Part shown: positions 5,850-14,059 of the stretch, one piece after another
Layout of the letters: every line of letters starts with the position of its first letter
Numbering within the stretch: position 1 is the stretch's first letter
From: STD2-102 sp964414205
GTDB lineage: Bacteria; Bacillota; Clostridia; Christensenellales; CAG-917
Length of the DNA: 17,193 nucleotides
Direction of reading: 5' to 3'
NCBI GenBank assembly: GCA_964414205.1
Contig: CAYPVP010000027.1
Location: 1 to 17,193, forward strand
Program-made: the position numbers and the translations under genes
Notes under the pieces: generated by a model
Told to the model about the DNA's origin: nothing
The model's input: the letters and a program-made list of their open reading frames with translations, nothing else
Databases searched by the model: none

Positions 5850-7115
5850 TCATTTGTTTTTGATGACATCACAATTCATATACTTTCTCAAAACTTCTGG
5901 AACAGTGATGCTTCCATCTTCGTTTTGATAGTTTTCCAAAATAGCAGCAACAGTTCTGCCAACTGCAAGACCACTGCCGTTCAAAGTGTGGCAAAGTTTG
6001 ACTTTTCCATCTTCTTTGAAGCGAATTTGTGCTCTTCTTGCTTGGAAGTCTTCAAAATTTGAGCATGAAGAAATCTCAACATAACGATTGTAGCTTGGAA
6101 GCCAAACTTCAATGTCATAGGTTTTTGCAGATGAAAAACCAATGTCGCCTGTGCAAAGTGTAACAACACGATATGGCAATTTGAGAAGTTGCAAAATCTT
6201 TTCAGCCTCATGTGTCAAATTTTCAAGTTCTTGATAGCTATGGTCAGGGTGAACAAAATTGACAAGTTCAACCTTGTTGAATTGGTGTTGTCTGATGAGT
6301 CCACGAGTGTCACGACCAGCACTTCCTGCTTCGCCACGGAAACAAGCAGTGTATGCGCAGTAGCGAATTGGGAGCTCAGCTGCGTCCAAAATGTCGCCAC
6401 GGTGCAAGTTTGTGACAGGAACTTCTGCTGTTGGAATCAAATAGAAATCGGTGTCTTTGATTGCATACATGTCATCTTCAAATTTTGGAAGTTGTCCTGT
6501 TCCAATCATGCTGTCACGATTGACCATGACAGGTGGCAAAATTTCTTCATAGCCAGCTTCAAAGTGTGTGTCAAGCATAAGGTTGATGATTGCTCTTTCA
6601 AGTCTTGCACCTGCGCCATGATAGACAGTGAATCTTGAACCTGTGATTTTGACGGCTTGGTCCCAATCAAAAATTCCAAGATTAGTTCCCAAATCCCAGT
6701 GAGCCTTTGGTTCAAAATCAAATTTTGTTGGCTCGGAAAATTTGCGTTCTTCACGATTGTCGCTGTCATCTTTTCCAACAGGAATGTCAGCGTTTGGAAT
6801 GTTTGGAATTGCATACATCAATTCTTTGAGTTGATTTTCAATTTCTTCAAGTTGAGAATCTTTCAATTTGATTTCATCACCCAAAGAACGCATTTGCAAA
6901 ATCATTTCATCGGCATTTTGTTTTTCTTTTTTAAGTTTTGCAATTTCGCCTGAAACTTTGTTTCTATTTGCTTTCATTGATTCAACTTCAACAATCAAAG
7001 CCTTTCTTTGCTTTGCAAGAACTTCAACTTCCCCAATAGGGAATTTTCCACTTCTGGTTGCAAGTGCTTTTTCAACATTTTCAATGTTGTCGCACACTCT
7101 TTTCAAATCTAACAT
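5850..7115 (-). CDS. serS: Serine--tRNA ligase
   Basis: Seryl-tRNA synthetase, 421 residues, normal length for bacteria. This class II enzyme activates serine with ATP and charges tRNA-Ser (and tRNA-Sec where present) as a homodimer. The N-terminal ~100 residues form the long antiparallel coiled coil that grips the long variable arm of tRNA-Ser, with heptad-like Lys/Glu stretches at about 30-100. The catalytic core shows the serine-site T229-A-E231, motif 2 at 259-279 starting FRGEAGSAGRDTRG, and motif 3 at about 378-394 (LNGSGLAVGRTVAAILE) with the invariant arginine R387. ATG 7115 is preceded by AAGGAAGGA. The gene begins 18 bases after the leuS stop and is probably co-transcribed with it. 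An intrinsic terminator follows. No frameshift or missing motif is seen. Confidence 0.98.
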   Translation of the reverse strand: MLDLKRVCDNIENVEKALATRSGKFPIGEVEVLAKQRKALIVEVESMKANRNKVSGEIAKLKKEKQNADEMILQMRSLGDEIKLKDSQLEEIENQLKELMYAIPNIPNADIPVGKDDSDNREERKFSEPTKFDFEPKAHWDLGTNLGIFDWDQAVKITGSRFTVYHGAGARLERAIINLMLDTHFEAGYEEILPPVMVNRDSMIGTGQLPKFEDDMYAIKDTDFYLIPTAEVPVTNLHRGDILDAAELPIRYCAYTACFRGEAGSAGRDTRGLIRQHQFNKVELVNFVHPDHSYQELENLTHEAEKILQLLKLPYRVVTLCTGDIGFSSAKTYDIEVWLPSYNRYVEISSCSNFEDFQARRAQIRFKEDGKVKLCHTLNGSGLAVGRTVAAILENYQNEDGSITVPEVLRKYMNCDVIKNK

Positions 7116-7133
7116 TTCATTCCTTCCTTTTCA

Positions 7134-9554
7134 CTAAATGATGAGGTTTACAAGTCTGCCAGCAATCACAATTGCCTTTTTCACTTGTTTTCCATCAAGC
7201 CATTTTTCAACTTCATTTTTTGCTATTTCTTCAATTTCAGCATTGCTAGCACCGTTTGCAACAGTGATTTTGCCTCTCATTTTGCTGTTGACTTGAACAG
7301 CAAGTTCAATTTCATCTTTGATGAGTGCCTTTTCGTTGACAACAGGGAAATCTTTGTTGAAAACTGAATAGGCATTGCCGAGCATTTCGTTGAGTTCTTC
7401 TGCTGTGTGTGGAGCAAAAGGAGCAAAGAGCAAAACAAGGTCGTTCAAGCAATCTTTGAACATTTTGTTTTTCTTTTCAACTTTTGCATCATAAGCATAG
7501 ATTGCATTGACAAATTCCATAAGTCTTGCGATTGCAGTGTTAAAACTGAAATTTTGCAAGTCTTGTGTAACCATTTTGATTGTGTTGTTTCTGACATAGT
7601 CAAGTTCTTTTTCGTTTGCCGAAAAAGGAGCATCAACAAATTGCATTTCAAAAGATTTTTTGACAACTCTTTCAATTCTGTCAAAGAATCGTTGAACACT
7701 TTCAAGTCCACTATCATTCCATGGACCACCTTCAATATAGCTGAAACAGAATTCCAAATAGACTCTGAAAACATCTGCTCCAAAAATTCTGATTTTGTCA
7801 TCAGGGTTGACGACATTGCCTTTTGACTTTGACATTTTGTTGCCGTCAGGTCCCAAAATTGTGCCTTGGTGAACCAACGAAGTGAATGGTTCATCAAAAT
7901 TCAAATAGCCCATGTCACGGAGTGCTTTTGTGAAGAAACGAGCATACAACAAGTGCATGCAAGCATGTTCTGCACCACCAATATATTTGTCAACAGGAAG
8001 CATTTTGTTTATCCATTCAGTGTCAAAAGCCTTTTCAGAGTTTTTGCTGTCTGGATAACGCAAATAGTACCAACTTGAACAAACAAAAGTGTCAAGGGTG
8101 TCAACATCTCGTTTTGCAGGTCGACCACAAATTGGGCATGTTGTTTCAACAAATTCTTCACACTTTGAAAGTGGAGATTTTCCGTCAGGCTTGAAATCGA
8201 CATTGTATGGAAGGTTGACAGGAAGTTGGTTTTCTGGAACAGGAACATCTCCACAATGGTCGCAATGAATGATTGGAATTGGGCACCCCCAATATCTTTG
8301 TCTAGAAATCAACCAATCACGCAAACGATAGTTTGTTTTCAATCTGCCTTGTCCTGTTTTTTCAAGTTTTTTGACAACTGCCAAAATTCCGTCTTCGGTG
8401 GTCAAACCATCAAATTCATCAGAATTGCACATGATTCCGTGTTCGCAGAAAGGAAGGTCATCGTTTTTGCCATCTTTTGACTTGATAACACGGTTGATTG
8501 GAAGCCCAAATTTTGTTGCAAAAGCAAAATCACGGTCATCATGCGATGGAACGCCCATGACAGCGCCAGTGCCATAACTTGCAAGAACATAGTCAGCAAT
8601 CAAAATTGGAACTTGCTTTCCATTGATTGGGTTGATGGCGTATGCACCAATTTCAACACCTGTTTTTTCTCTTGTAGAAGACATACGGTCAATTTCAGAT
8701 GCTTTTGCACTTTCAAGTTTGTATGCTTCGACTTTTTCTTTTTTGTCAGCAGTTGTAAGTTTTTCAACAAGTGGATGCTCAGGAGCAAGAACAACATAAC
8801 TCACGCCACAAAGAGTGTCAGCACGAGTTGTGAAAACTGTAAATTTTTCGCCTGTTGTTGTTTCAAAATCAATTTCTGCGCCTGTTGATTTTCCAATCCA
8901 GTTTTTTTGCATAAGTTTTGTTTTTTCAGGCCAATCGAGTTTGTCAAGGTCTTCAAGCAATTCTTCGGCATAGTCAGTGATTTTGAAAAACCATTGTGTC
9001 AAATTTTTGCGAACAACAGTTGCTCCACATCTTTCACAGCATCCACCTTCGACTTGTTCGTTTGCAAGAACAGTGTTGCAAGATGGACACCAGTTGACAG
9101 GTGCTTCTTTTCTGTATGCAAGTCCGTGCTTGTACATTTGAAGAAAAATCCATTGAGTCCATTTGTAGTAGTCAGGCAAGCAAGTTTTGATTTCATAGTT
9201 CCAATCAAATGATGCACCAATGGCTTTCAGTTGGTCTTCCATTGTTGCAATGTTTTTCAAAGTGCTGTCTTCTGGATGAATTCCTGTTTTGATTGCATAG
9301 TTTTCAGCAGGCAAGCCAAAAGCATCAAAGCCCATTGGTTGAAAAACTTCAAAACCTTGCATGCGTTTGAAACGAGCAAATGTGTCGCTTGGTCCATAGT
9401 TGAACCAGTGACCTGCGTGCAATTTTGCAGCAGAAGGATAGGAAAACATTTCCAAAACATAATATTTTTTGTCAATGCGTGATTTGTCAAAGGAATAAAG
9501 TTTGGATTCATCCCATTTTTTTTGCCATTTGTTTTCAATTTCTTTGAAATCCAT
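7134..9554 (-). CDS. leuS: Leucine--tRNA ligase
   Basis: Leucyl-tRNA synthetase, 806 residues, close to the length of the Bacillus enzyme. It is a class I synthetase that charges tRNA-Leu and removes mischarged residues by post-transfer editing. The HIGH-type signature is H46-A-G-H49 and the KMSKS loop is at 573-577. A zinc site is formed by C156/C159 and C173/C176. The CP1 editing domain shows the threonine-rich FTTRADTLCGVSYVVLAPEH (241-260) and a GTGAVMGVPSHDDRDF segment further on. A second cysteine set (CDHCG ... CPICG) precedes the DTFVCSSWYYLRY part of the leucine-specific region. The C-terminal anticodon and tail domains are complete. ATG 9554 follows GGAG. A good promoter lies upstream, but there is no T-box leader. 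serS follows 18 bases downstream. Confidence 0.98.
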   Translation of the reverse strand: MDFKEIENKWQKKWDESKLYSFDKSRIDKKYYVLEMFSYPSAAKLHAGHWFNYGPSDTFARFKRMQGFEVFQPMGFDAFGLPAENYAIKTGIHPEDSTLKNIATMEDQLKAIGASFDWNYEIKTCLPDYYKWTQWIFLQMYKHGLAYRKEAPVNWCPSCNTVLANEQVEGGCCERCGATVVRKNLTQWFFKITDYAEELLEDLDKLDWPEKTKLMQKNWIGKSTGAEIDFETTTGEKFTVFTTRADTLCGVSYVVLAPEHPLVEKLTTADKKEKVEAYKLESAKASEIDRMSSTREKTGVEIGAYAINPINGKQVPILIADYVLASYGTGAVMGVPSHDDRDFAFATKFGLPINRVIKSKDGKNDDLPFCEHGIMCNSDEFDGLTTEDGILAVVKKLEKTGQGRLKTNYRLRDWLISRQRYWGCPIPIIHCDHCGDVPVPENQLPVNLPYNVDFKPDGKSPLSKCEEFVETTCPICGRPAKRDVDTLDTFVCSSWYYLRYPDSKNSEKAFDTEWINKMLPVDKYIGGAEHACMHLLYARFFTKALRDMGYLNFDEPFTSLVHQGTILGPDGNKMSKSKGNVVNPDDKIRIFGADVFRVYLEFCFSYIEGGPWNDSGLESVQRFFDRIERVVKKSFEMQFVDAPFSANEKELDYVRNNTIKMVTQDLQNFSFNTAIARLMEFVNAIYAYDAKVEKKNKMFKDCLNDLVLLFAPFAPHTAEELNEMLGNAYSVFNKDFPVVNEKALIKDEIELAVQVNSKMRGKITVANGASNAEIEEIAKNEVEKWLDGKQVKKAIVIAGRLVNLII

Positions 9555-9613
9555 AAATTTTCTCCAAATTCACTTGTAAAGCGAAAACGTTATTTCTCAA
9601 AATATTCTTTAAT

Positions 9614-9643
9614 ATAATAATACCTTAAAAGCCAATGTGTCAA
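9614..9643 (-). promoter_or_regulatory. leuS-serS promoter
   Basis: On the minus strand the consensus -35 TTGACA (9643-9638) is followed after 18 bases by TATTAT (9619-9614). The start point would be near 9607, giving a leader of about 50 bases. That is too short for a T-box riboswitch, and no T-box sequence is present. Confidence 0.65.
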
Positions 9644-9681
9644 CCTGTGAAAGCCATTTTGAAACCAACTTTTGCCTATAC

Positions 9682-9710
9682 TTGACATAAAACCAAAAAA
9701 AGCACAAAAT
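9682..9710 (+). promoter_or_regulatory. Candidate promoter of the decarboxylase gene
   Basis: A consensus TTGACA at 9682-9687 is followed after 17 bases by CAAAAT (9705-9710), which matches four of six -10 positions. The divergent leuS promoter starts about 40 bases to the left. It might drive the decarboxylase gene and perhaps the tmk-holB-ricT group, which has no clear promoter of its own. Confidence 0.4.
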
Positions 9711-9799
9711 AAACCGAAAAGCATGCCAAAATCAAAACAAGATTTTTTGACCAGTTTTCAACTGACTTGCTTTTCAATTTCACCAAAAGGAAACCAATC

Positions 9800-11116
9800 A
9801 TGAATGCTCCACTCTACCAAAATTTGAAAAAGCACTGCAATTTAGATTTGAGATTTCACATGCCATCACACAATGGTGTCAACATTGACAATGCTCTGTT
9901 TCAAAGTGCAAAGTTTGACTTCACAGAACTTTCTTTTTCTGACAATTTGAATTGCCCAAGTGCTGACATTTTGAAAGCAGAACAACTCATGGCAAGTTGC
10001 TACAACGCAAAAAAAAGTCTATTTTTCACAGCAGGTGCAACATCGGCAATCTTTTCTGCAATCGGAGCAATCAAAACCACAACAAAAAAAGTTGCAGTTG
10101 ATTTGTTTTCGCACAAGTCCGTTTTTCAAGCATTGCGATTTTTCGGTTTGGAGGCAGTTGTCATTCAACGAAAATTTGACAGTGAAGGGTTGCCACAACC
10201 TCTCACCCAAAATGACATAGTTTCAGTTTTTGAAAAAAATGATGGAATAGGGGCAGTTTTGCTGACATCTCCTGACTATTTTGGCATGAGCCTAAATTTT
10301 GAGCAAATCAGCAAAATCACAAAACAGCACAATGCACTTTTGATGGTGGACGAAGCACAGGGAGCGCACTTTGTTTTTTCAAAGTTGTTTCCTCAATCTG
10401 CCAACCAATTTGCTGACCTTGTTGTCAACAGTTTGCACAAAACTTTGCCAGTCTATACAGGTGGTGCAATTTTGAATGTTCATTGCGACTTGTCAGCACA
10501 AACGACACTTTATCGTGCAATGTTGCACACATCAAGCCCAAGTTATGTCACAATGGCCTCAATGGACTATGCTCGTGATTTGTTTCAAAGTGATGGCGAA
10601 AAAATGTTTGCCAAGGTCAAAAACGACATTGAAAAATTGATACGCGAAAACCAAAACTACACATTCAAATTTCTCAACGACCCCTTGCATGACTTCACTC
10701 GACTTGTCATCAATGTTGACAGCGAGCAACTTGAAAAGCATGGCGTCTATGCTGAAATGAGTTGGGGAAATTGGAGTGTTTTGATTGTATCCCCATTCAA
10801 TGCAGACAAACTCCCAATTCTTTCAAAAGTCTTGCAAAAACTTTCTCCACAAAATTCGGTGCGTGATTTTGGGCTTGACAAATTGCAATTTCTTGACATT
10901 TTGCCAAAATTTGACACCAATTCCAATTTTGAGTTTGTAGACTTTGAAAATTGTTTGGGAAGAATTTCAGGTGTTGACATTGGTGCCTATCCCCCTGGCA
11001 CGCCAATTGTTTTTGCAGGAGAAAAGATTGAAAAAGAAAAATTCGATTTTTTGAAAAACAATAAAAATAGCATTTTTAACCTTGTAAATGGTCAATTATA
11101 TGTTATACTAAAATGA
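9800..11116 (+). CDS. Orn/Lys/Arg decarboxylase-family PLP enzyme (YaaO-like)
   Basis: This 438-residue protein is homologous to the fold-type-I, pyridoxal-phosphate-dependent ornithine/lysine/arginine decarboxylases. The PLP-binding lysine is K214 in SLHKTLP (211-217), and the Asp contacting the PLP ring nitrogen is D184 in VDEAQGAH. A loop near the phosphate, LFFTAGATSAIFSAIG, lies at about 74-89. Two signatures differ from the usual form: HMPSHNG (20-26) instead of H-x-PGHK-x-G, and DEAQGAH instead of DEAHGAH. The C-terminal part is shorter than in B. subtilis YaaO (about 480 residues). ATG 9800 follows AAAGGA; the in-frame TTG at 9767 has no such site. Its place upstream of tmk matches yaaO in Bacillus. 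Amino-acid decarboxylation for polyamine synthesis is likely, but the substrate is uncertain. Confidence 0.85.
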   Translation: MNAPLYQNLKKHCNLDLRFHMPSHNGVNIDNALFQSAKFDFTELSFSDNLNCPSADILKAEQLMASCYNAKKSLFFTAGATSAIFSAIGAIKTTTKKVAVDLFSHKSVFQALRFFGLEAVVIQRKFDSEGLPQPLTQNDIVSVFEKNDGIGAVLLTSPDYFGMSLNFEQISKITKQHNALLMVDEAQGAHFVFSKLFPQSANQFADLVVNSLHKTLPVYTGGAILNVHCDLSAQTTLYRAMLHTSSPSYVTMASMDYARDLFQSDGEKMFAKVKNDIEKLIRENQNYTFKFLNDPLHDFTRLVINVDSEQLEKHGVYAEMSWGNWSVLIVSPFNADKLPILSKVLQKLSPQNSVRDFGLDKLQFLDILPKFDTNSNFEFVDFENCLGRISGVDIGAYPPGTPIVFAGEKIEKEKFDFLKNNKNSIFNLVNGQLYVILK

Positions 11117-11171
11117 TTGTAAAAAAACAAATTAACAATGATTTTTTGTGATTTTTGTCAACGGCTTGTTG

Positions 11172-11200
11172 CAATTCAAAAATGAATTTTTTTTGAATTG
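11172..11200 (+). terminator. AT-rich hairpin between the decarboxylase gene and tmk
   Basis: CAATTCAAAAA (11172-11182) pairs perfectly over 11 bases with TTTTTGAATTG (11190-11200) around a seven-base loop. It is A-T rich and not directly followed by a T-tract, so it is a weak or partial terminator at best. Elsewhere in this 164-base gap I see only the tmk ribosome site GGAG (11270-11273). Confidence 0.35.
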
Positions 11201-11280
11201 TCGACTTTTCAAAATGAGAAGCACCCAAAACAAATGCAAATCACGATTGAATCATTCAGATTATATTATGGAGATTGAAA

Positions 11281-11898
11281 ATGAAAGGAAAATTTGTCAC
11301 TTTTGAAGGATGCGAAGGTGTTGGAAAATCTACGCAACTAGCATTGTTGAAAGACTATCTTGCAAAAACAAATCAACAAGCAGTCTACACTCGTGAGCCA
11401 GGTGGGACTTCAATCGGAGAACAAATTCGCACAATCATTTTGTCAATGTCGAACACTGAAATGGATGACAAAACAGAAGCCTTGCTCTATGCAGCATCAA
11501 GGGCTCAACATGTTGCTGAATTCATCATTCCATGTTTGCAAGAAGGAAAACTTGTCATTTGCGACAGATATATTGACAGTTCAATTGCCTATCAAGGTGG
11601 CGCAAGAGGACTTGGCGTTGACTATGTCAAAAAAATCAACGAAGATGCTTTGAAACTTGCAACACCTGATGTCACAATTTTTCTTGACTTGACCCCTGAA
11701 AACAATTTTCGTGCAATCAAAACAGAAGATAGGCTGGAACAAGAAAGCAATGATTTTCACAACATTGTTTACAAAACATTTGTTTCGGAGGCTGAAAACA
11801 GCAATGGCAGAATTGTTCGCATTGTTCCTTGCCAAAACAAATATGAAACTCACAACAAAATTTTGAAAGTTTTGAGAGAAAAGGGAGTCATCAAATGA
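11281..11898 (+). CDS. tmk: dTMP (thymidylate) kinase
   Basis: Thymidylate kinase, 205 residues, phosphorylates dTMP to dTDP with ATP, an essential step of dTTP synthesis in the cytoplasm. The Walker A P-loop is G10-C-E-G-V-G-K16-S17-T18 after the typical KFVTFEG start. The dTMP-binding R-E-P-G-G-T motif is at 38-43 and the D95-R-Y-I-D-S-S-I-A-Y-Q-G core at 95-106. The LID segment with ED-R-L-E-Q-E is at 149-155. ATG 11281 follows GGAG with seven-base spacing; an in-frame TTG at 11275 is less likely. The stop TGA overlaps the holB start (ATGA), so the two are coupled. In Bacillus the genes yaaQ (darA) and yaaR lie between tmk and holB; here neither is present. The gene is intact and of normal length. 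Confidence 0.97.
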   Translation: MKGKFVTFEGCEGVGKSTQLALLKDYLAKTNQQAVYTREPGGTSIGEQIRTIILSMSNTEMDDKTEALLYAASRAQHVAEFIIPCLQEGKLVICDRYIDSSIAYQGGARGLGVDYVKKINEDALKLATPDVTIFLDLTPENNFRAIKTEDRLEQESNDFHNIVYKTFVSEAENSNGRIVRIVPCQNKYETHNKILKVLREKGVIK

Positions 11899-12878
11899 TG
11901 AAAAATGAAATCATTTTTGAAAATGCACTCTCTGAGAGCAAAGCATTTGAAATTGTAAAAAATGATTTGGTTTCGGGACTCGGTCATGCCTATATGATTG
12001 TTTCACCTGATGATGAAGCAGTCTATCAACTTTTCAGATTGATTGCATGCGAGGTTTTGTGTTCTCAAAAATCTGCATGCATAGATTGTGTCGATTGCCA
12101 AAAAGTGTTGCACTTCAACCATGAAAACGTTTTTTGGTTCAATCAAAAAAGAGGAGACATCAAGGTTGATGAGGTCAAAGAACTTATGCAAAGCGTTCTC
12201 ATCAGCGCACAAGACGGCAGACAAAAACTATATTTTGTCAATCGTGCCGATTTGATGAATTCAGTTGCCCAAAACAAAATTTTGAAAACTTTGGAAGAGC
12301 CACCAAAAAATGTTACAATTTTTCTTGGCGTTTCAAACAGTCAAGCAATGAAAGACACCATTCGTTCTCGTTGTCGCACAATAAATTTGGACACCTTTTC
12401 CTACGAAACGGTTTACAACGAAATTTTTGCTTTGACAAACAACAAAAATGTTGCATCAATCTCGGCATCATGTTCGGAAGGTGAACTTGGAAAGGCGCAA
12501 AAAATTGCATTGTCAACAACCTATGTTGAAACCTACAACAAAGTCATTTCAACTTTGGAAAATTTGAACAACTCGGGAAATATTGCACATTTTTTGTCAA
12601 AATCATGCCTACCTGAAAATTTGGATGATTTTTTGAACATAATGGCAATAATAATGAGAGATATGCTTATCTCAAAACATAATGATGATTTGATTTTTTC
12701 AAAACATTTGGCAAATGACATTCAAAAACTCGCTCCTCGTTTCAGCGAAAGAGCAATTGTTGAAATTGAATCAAAAATTGTTGAACTCAGAAAAAAAATC
12801 GTTTTCTACATCAACACAACAACTATTCTTGAAGAACTTTTCTTCACCATATTGGAGGCAAAACACAAATGGCATTGA
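11895..12878 (+). CDS. holB: DNA polymerase III subunit delta prime
   Basis: This 327-residue AAA+-type clamp-loader subunit works with DnaX and HolA to load the beta sliding clamp during replication. The N-terminal domain begins LVSGLGHAYMIVSPDDEAVY. The P-loop position reads SPDDEA and lacks the Walker lysine, as expected because delta prime does not hydrolyse ATP. A zinc-binding cysteine group lies at C56, C62, C65 and C68. The sensor region shows NKILKTLEEPPKNVTIFLGV (127-146), followed by the arginine-finger motif S158-R-C160 that acts on the neighbouring DnaX ATP site. The C-terminal collar domain (about 200-327) is poorly conserved, as usual. It overlaps tmk by the ATGA junction with AGGGAG upstream; a second ATG lies at 11898. 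It overlaps the ricT start by 10 bases. Confidence 0.93.
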   Translation: MMKNEIIFENALSESKAFEIVKNDLVSGLGHAYMIVSPDDEAVYQLFRLIACEVLCSQKSACIDCVDCQKVLHFNHENVFWFNQKRGDIKVDEVKELMQSVLISAQDGRQKLYFVNRADLMNSVAQNKILKTLEEPPKNVTIFLGVSNSQAMKDTIRSRCRTINLDTFSYETVYNEIFALTNNKNVASISASCSEGELGKAQKIALSTTYVETYNKVISTLENLNNSGNIAHFLSKSCLPENLDDFLNIMAIIMRDMLISKHNDDLIFSKHLANDIQKLAPRFSERAIVEIESKIVELRKKIVFYINTTTILEELFFTILEAKHKWH

Positions 12879-13735
12879 TTGTCGGCATAAAATTTAGAAA
12901 TACAAACAAAACATACTACTTTGACCCAAAAGACATCTCTTTTGAAGATGGAGAAGGCGTCATTGTTGAAACTGCAAAAGGCGTGGAATATGGCAAAGTG
13001 GTCATCGCAAACAAACAAGTTGATGACTCTGAAATTGTTTCACCTTTGAAACCTGTCATCAGAAAAGCAACTTTGCATGATGAAAAACAAATTGAAAGAA
13101 ACGAGCAAGACAAAGCAAAAGCAATTCAAATTGTTGGCGACAAGGTGCAAAAACTCAATCTCGCCATGAAAATTGTTGATGCAGAATATACATTCGACCG
13201 TCACAAACTCATTTTCTATTTCACAGCAGATGGCAGAATTGATTTTAGAGAACTTGTGAGAGAACTTGCTTCAATTTTCAAAGTGAGAATTGAACTTCGA
13301 CAAATCTATGAAAGAGATGACACAAAAATGCGTGGAGCGCTCGCCATTTGTGGAAGACCATGTTGTTGCACATCACACCTTCCTGACTTTGAAAAAGTTT
13401 CAATCAAAATGGCAAAAGTTCAAGGACTTTCACTCAACCCACAAAAAATCAGTGGTGTTTGTGGAAGATTGATGTGCTGTTTGAAATATGAAAACGACCA
13501 CTACAATGAAACATACAAACAAATGCCAAAAATTGGTTCAAAAGTCAAAACTCCAAAAGGTGATGCCGTTGTAGAAGCCAATGATTTGCTGAGAAAAATT
13601 GTCACTGTCAAAATTTTTACAAACGATGGAGCATTTGAACGACATGCTTTCCCTGTCGATGAAATTCATTTTAGAGAAAGACAAAGCACAAAAGACATCA
13701 ATGATGAAACTCCTGATGACCTCAAAAACTTGTAA
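12869..13735 (+). CDS. ricT: PSP1-domain protein RicT (YaaT)
   Basis: This 288-residue protein is the YaaT/RicT family protein with a PSP1 C-terminal domain. In B. subtilis RicT joins RicA (YmcA) and RicF (YlbF) in the Y-complex, which carries [4Fe-4S] clusters and directs RNase Y to mRNA maturation sites; it also affects sporulation, competence and biofilm formation. The conserved cysteine clusters are present: C161-G-R-P-C165-C-C167 and C198-G-R-L-M-C203-C204, inside the signature LNPQKISGVCGRLMCCLKYE. The N-terminal part (1-60) is the variable beta-rich segment. ATG 12869 follows GGAGG (12854-12858) and lies inside the end of holB, so translation is coupled. Bacillus has the same holB-yaaT order. 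The Y-complex partner genes are not in this window. Confidence 0.93.
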   Translation: MALIVGIKFRNTNKTYYFDPKDISFEDGEGVIVETAKGVEYGKVVIANKQVDDSEIVSPLKPVIRKATLHDEKQIERNEQDKAKAIQIVGDKVQKLNLAMKIVDAEYTFDRHKLIFYFTADGRIDFRELVRELASIFKVRIELRQIYERDDTKMRGALAICGRPCCCTSHLPDFEKVSIKMAKVQGLSLNPQKISGVCGRLMCCLKYENDHYNETYKQMPKIGSKVKTPKGDAVVEANDLLRKIVTVKIFTNDGAFERHAFPVDEIHFRERQSTKDINDETPDDLKNL

Positions 13736-13786
13736 ATTTTGAAATTTTGTTTGATGAGAGAATTTTTTCAAAAAGACTATACAAAA

Positions 13787-13817
13787 TTGAGTTTCAGTGC
13801 TAATATGTTTGTATAAT
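13787..13817 (+). promoter_or_regulatory. Promoter of the ferredoxin gene
   Basis: A perfect -10 TATAAT lies at 13812-13817. The best -35 candidate is TTGAGT at 13787-13792, with a slightly long spacer of 19 bases. The start point near 13824 would give a very short leader containing AAAGGAG, so the ferredoxin gene can be expressed apart from ricT. Confidence 0.6.
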
Positions 13818-13839
13818 TATATTTCAAAGGAGTCTGATT

Positions 13840-14010
13840 ATGGCAAGAATTATCAGTGATGAATGCATTTGCTGTGGAGCATGTGCTGACACATGCCCAG
13901 TGGGCGCTATTGCAGAAGGCGACGGAAAATACGTTGTTGACGCAAACGCTTGCATCGATTGTGGCGCATGCGAAGATGGATGCCCAGTTGGAGCAATTTC
14001 AGAAGAATAA
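13840..14010 (+). CDS. 2[4Fe-4S] ferredoxin, clostridial type
   Basis: This 56-residue electron carrier has two pseudo-symmetric cluster-binding halves. The first half has C9, C12, C15 and C19-P (CxxCxxCxxxCP), followed by V-G-A-I. The second half has C38, C41, C44 and C48-P, again followed by V-G-A-I. An extra cysteine, C11, sits in the first motif. The protein is acidic, like the Clostridium pasteurianum ferredoxin, which has nearly the same length. Such proteins carry low-potential electrons between oxidoreductases and hydrogenases in anaerobes. AAAGGAG (13826-13832) lies seven bases before the ATG. The gene has its own -10 box and a strong terminator, so it is probably a highly expressed single-gene unit. 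It follows ricT, whose product also binds Fe-S clusters, but a functional link is only a guess. Confidence 0.95.
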   Translation: MARIISDECICCGACADTCPVGAIAEGDGKYVVDANACIDCGACEDGCPVGAISEE

Positions 14011-14028
14011 GCCCAACACAACGAAGAC

Positions 14029-14059
14029 AAAAAGTCACCCCTCAAAGGGTGGCTTTTTT
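14029..14059 (+). terminator. Intrinsic terminator of the ferredoxin gene
   Basis: AAAAAGTCACCC (14029-14040) pairs with GGGTGGCTTTTT (14047-14058) around CTCAAA, with one T-G wobble, and ends in a T-run. It lies 18 bases after the stop codon. Confidence 0.9.

Noticed and set aside
9644..9799. Possible riboswitch upstream of leuS or the decarboxylase gene
   Set aside because: No T-box, lysine or other riboswitch signature can be seen; the space is filled by two divergent promoters and short leaders.
11998..12045. Missing P-loop lysine in HolB as a sign of decay
   Set aside because: Delta prime subunits normally lack a working P-loop; the zinc cysteines and SRC motif are intact.
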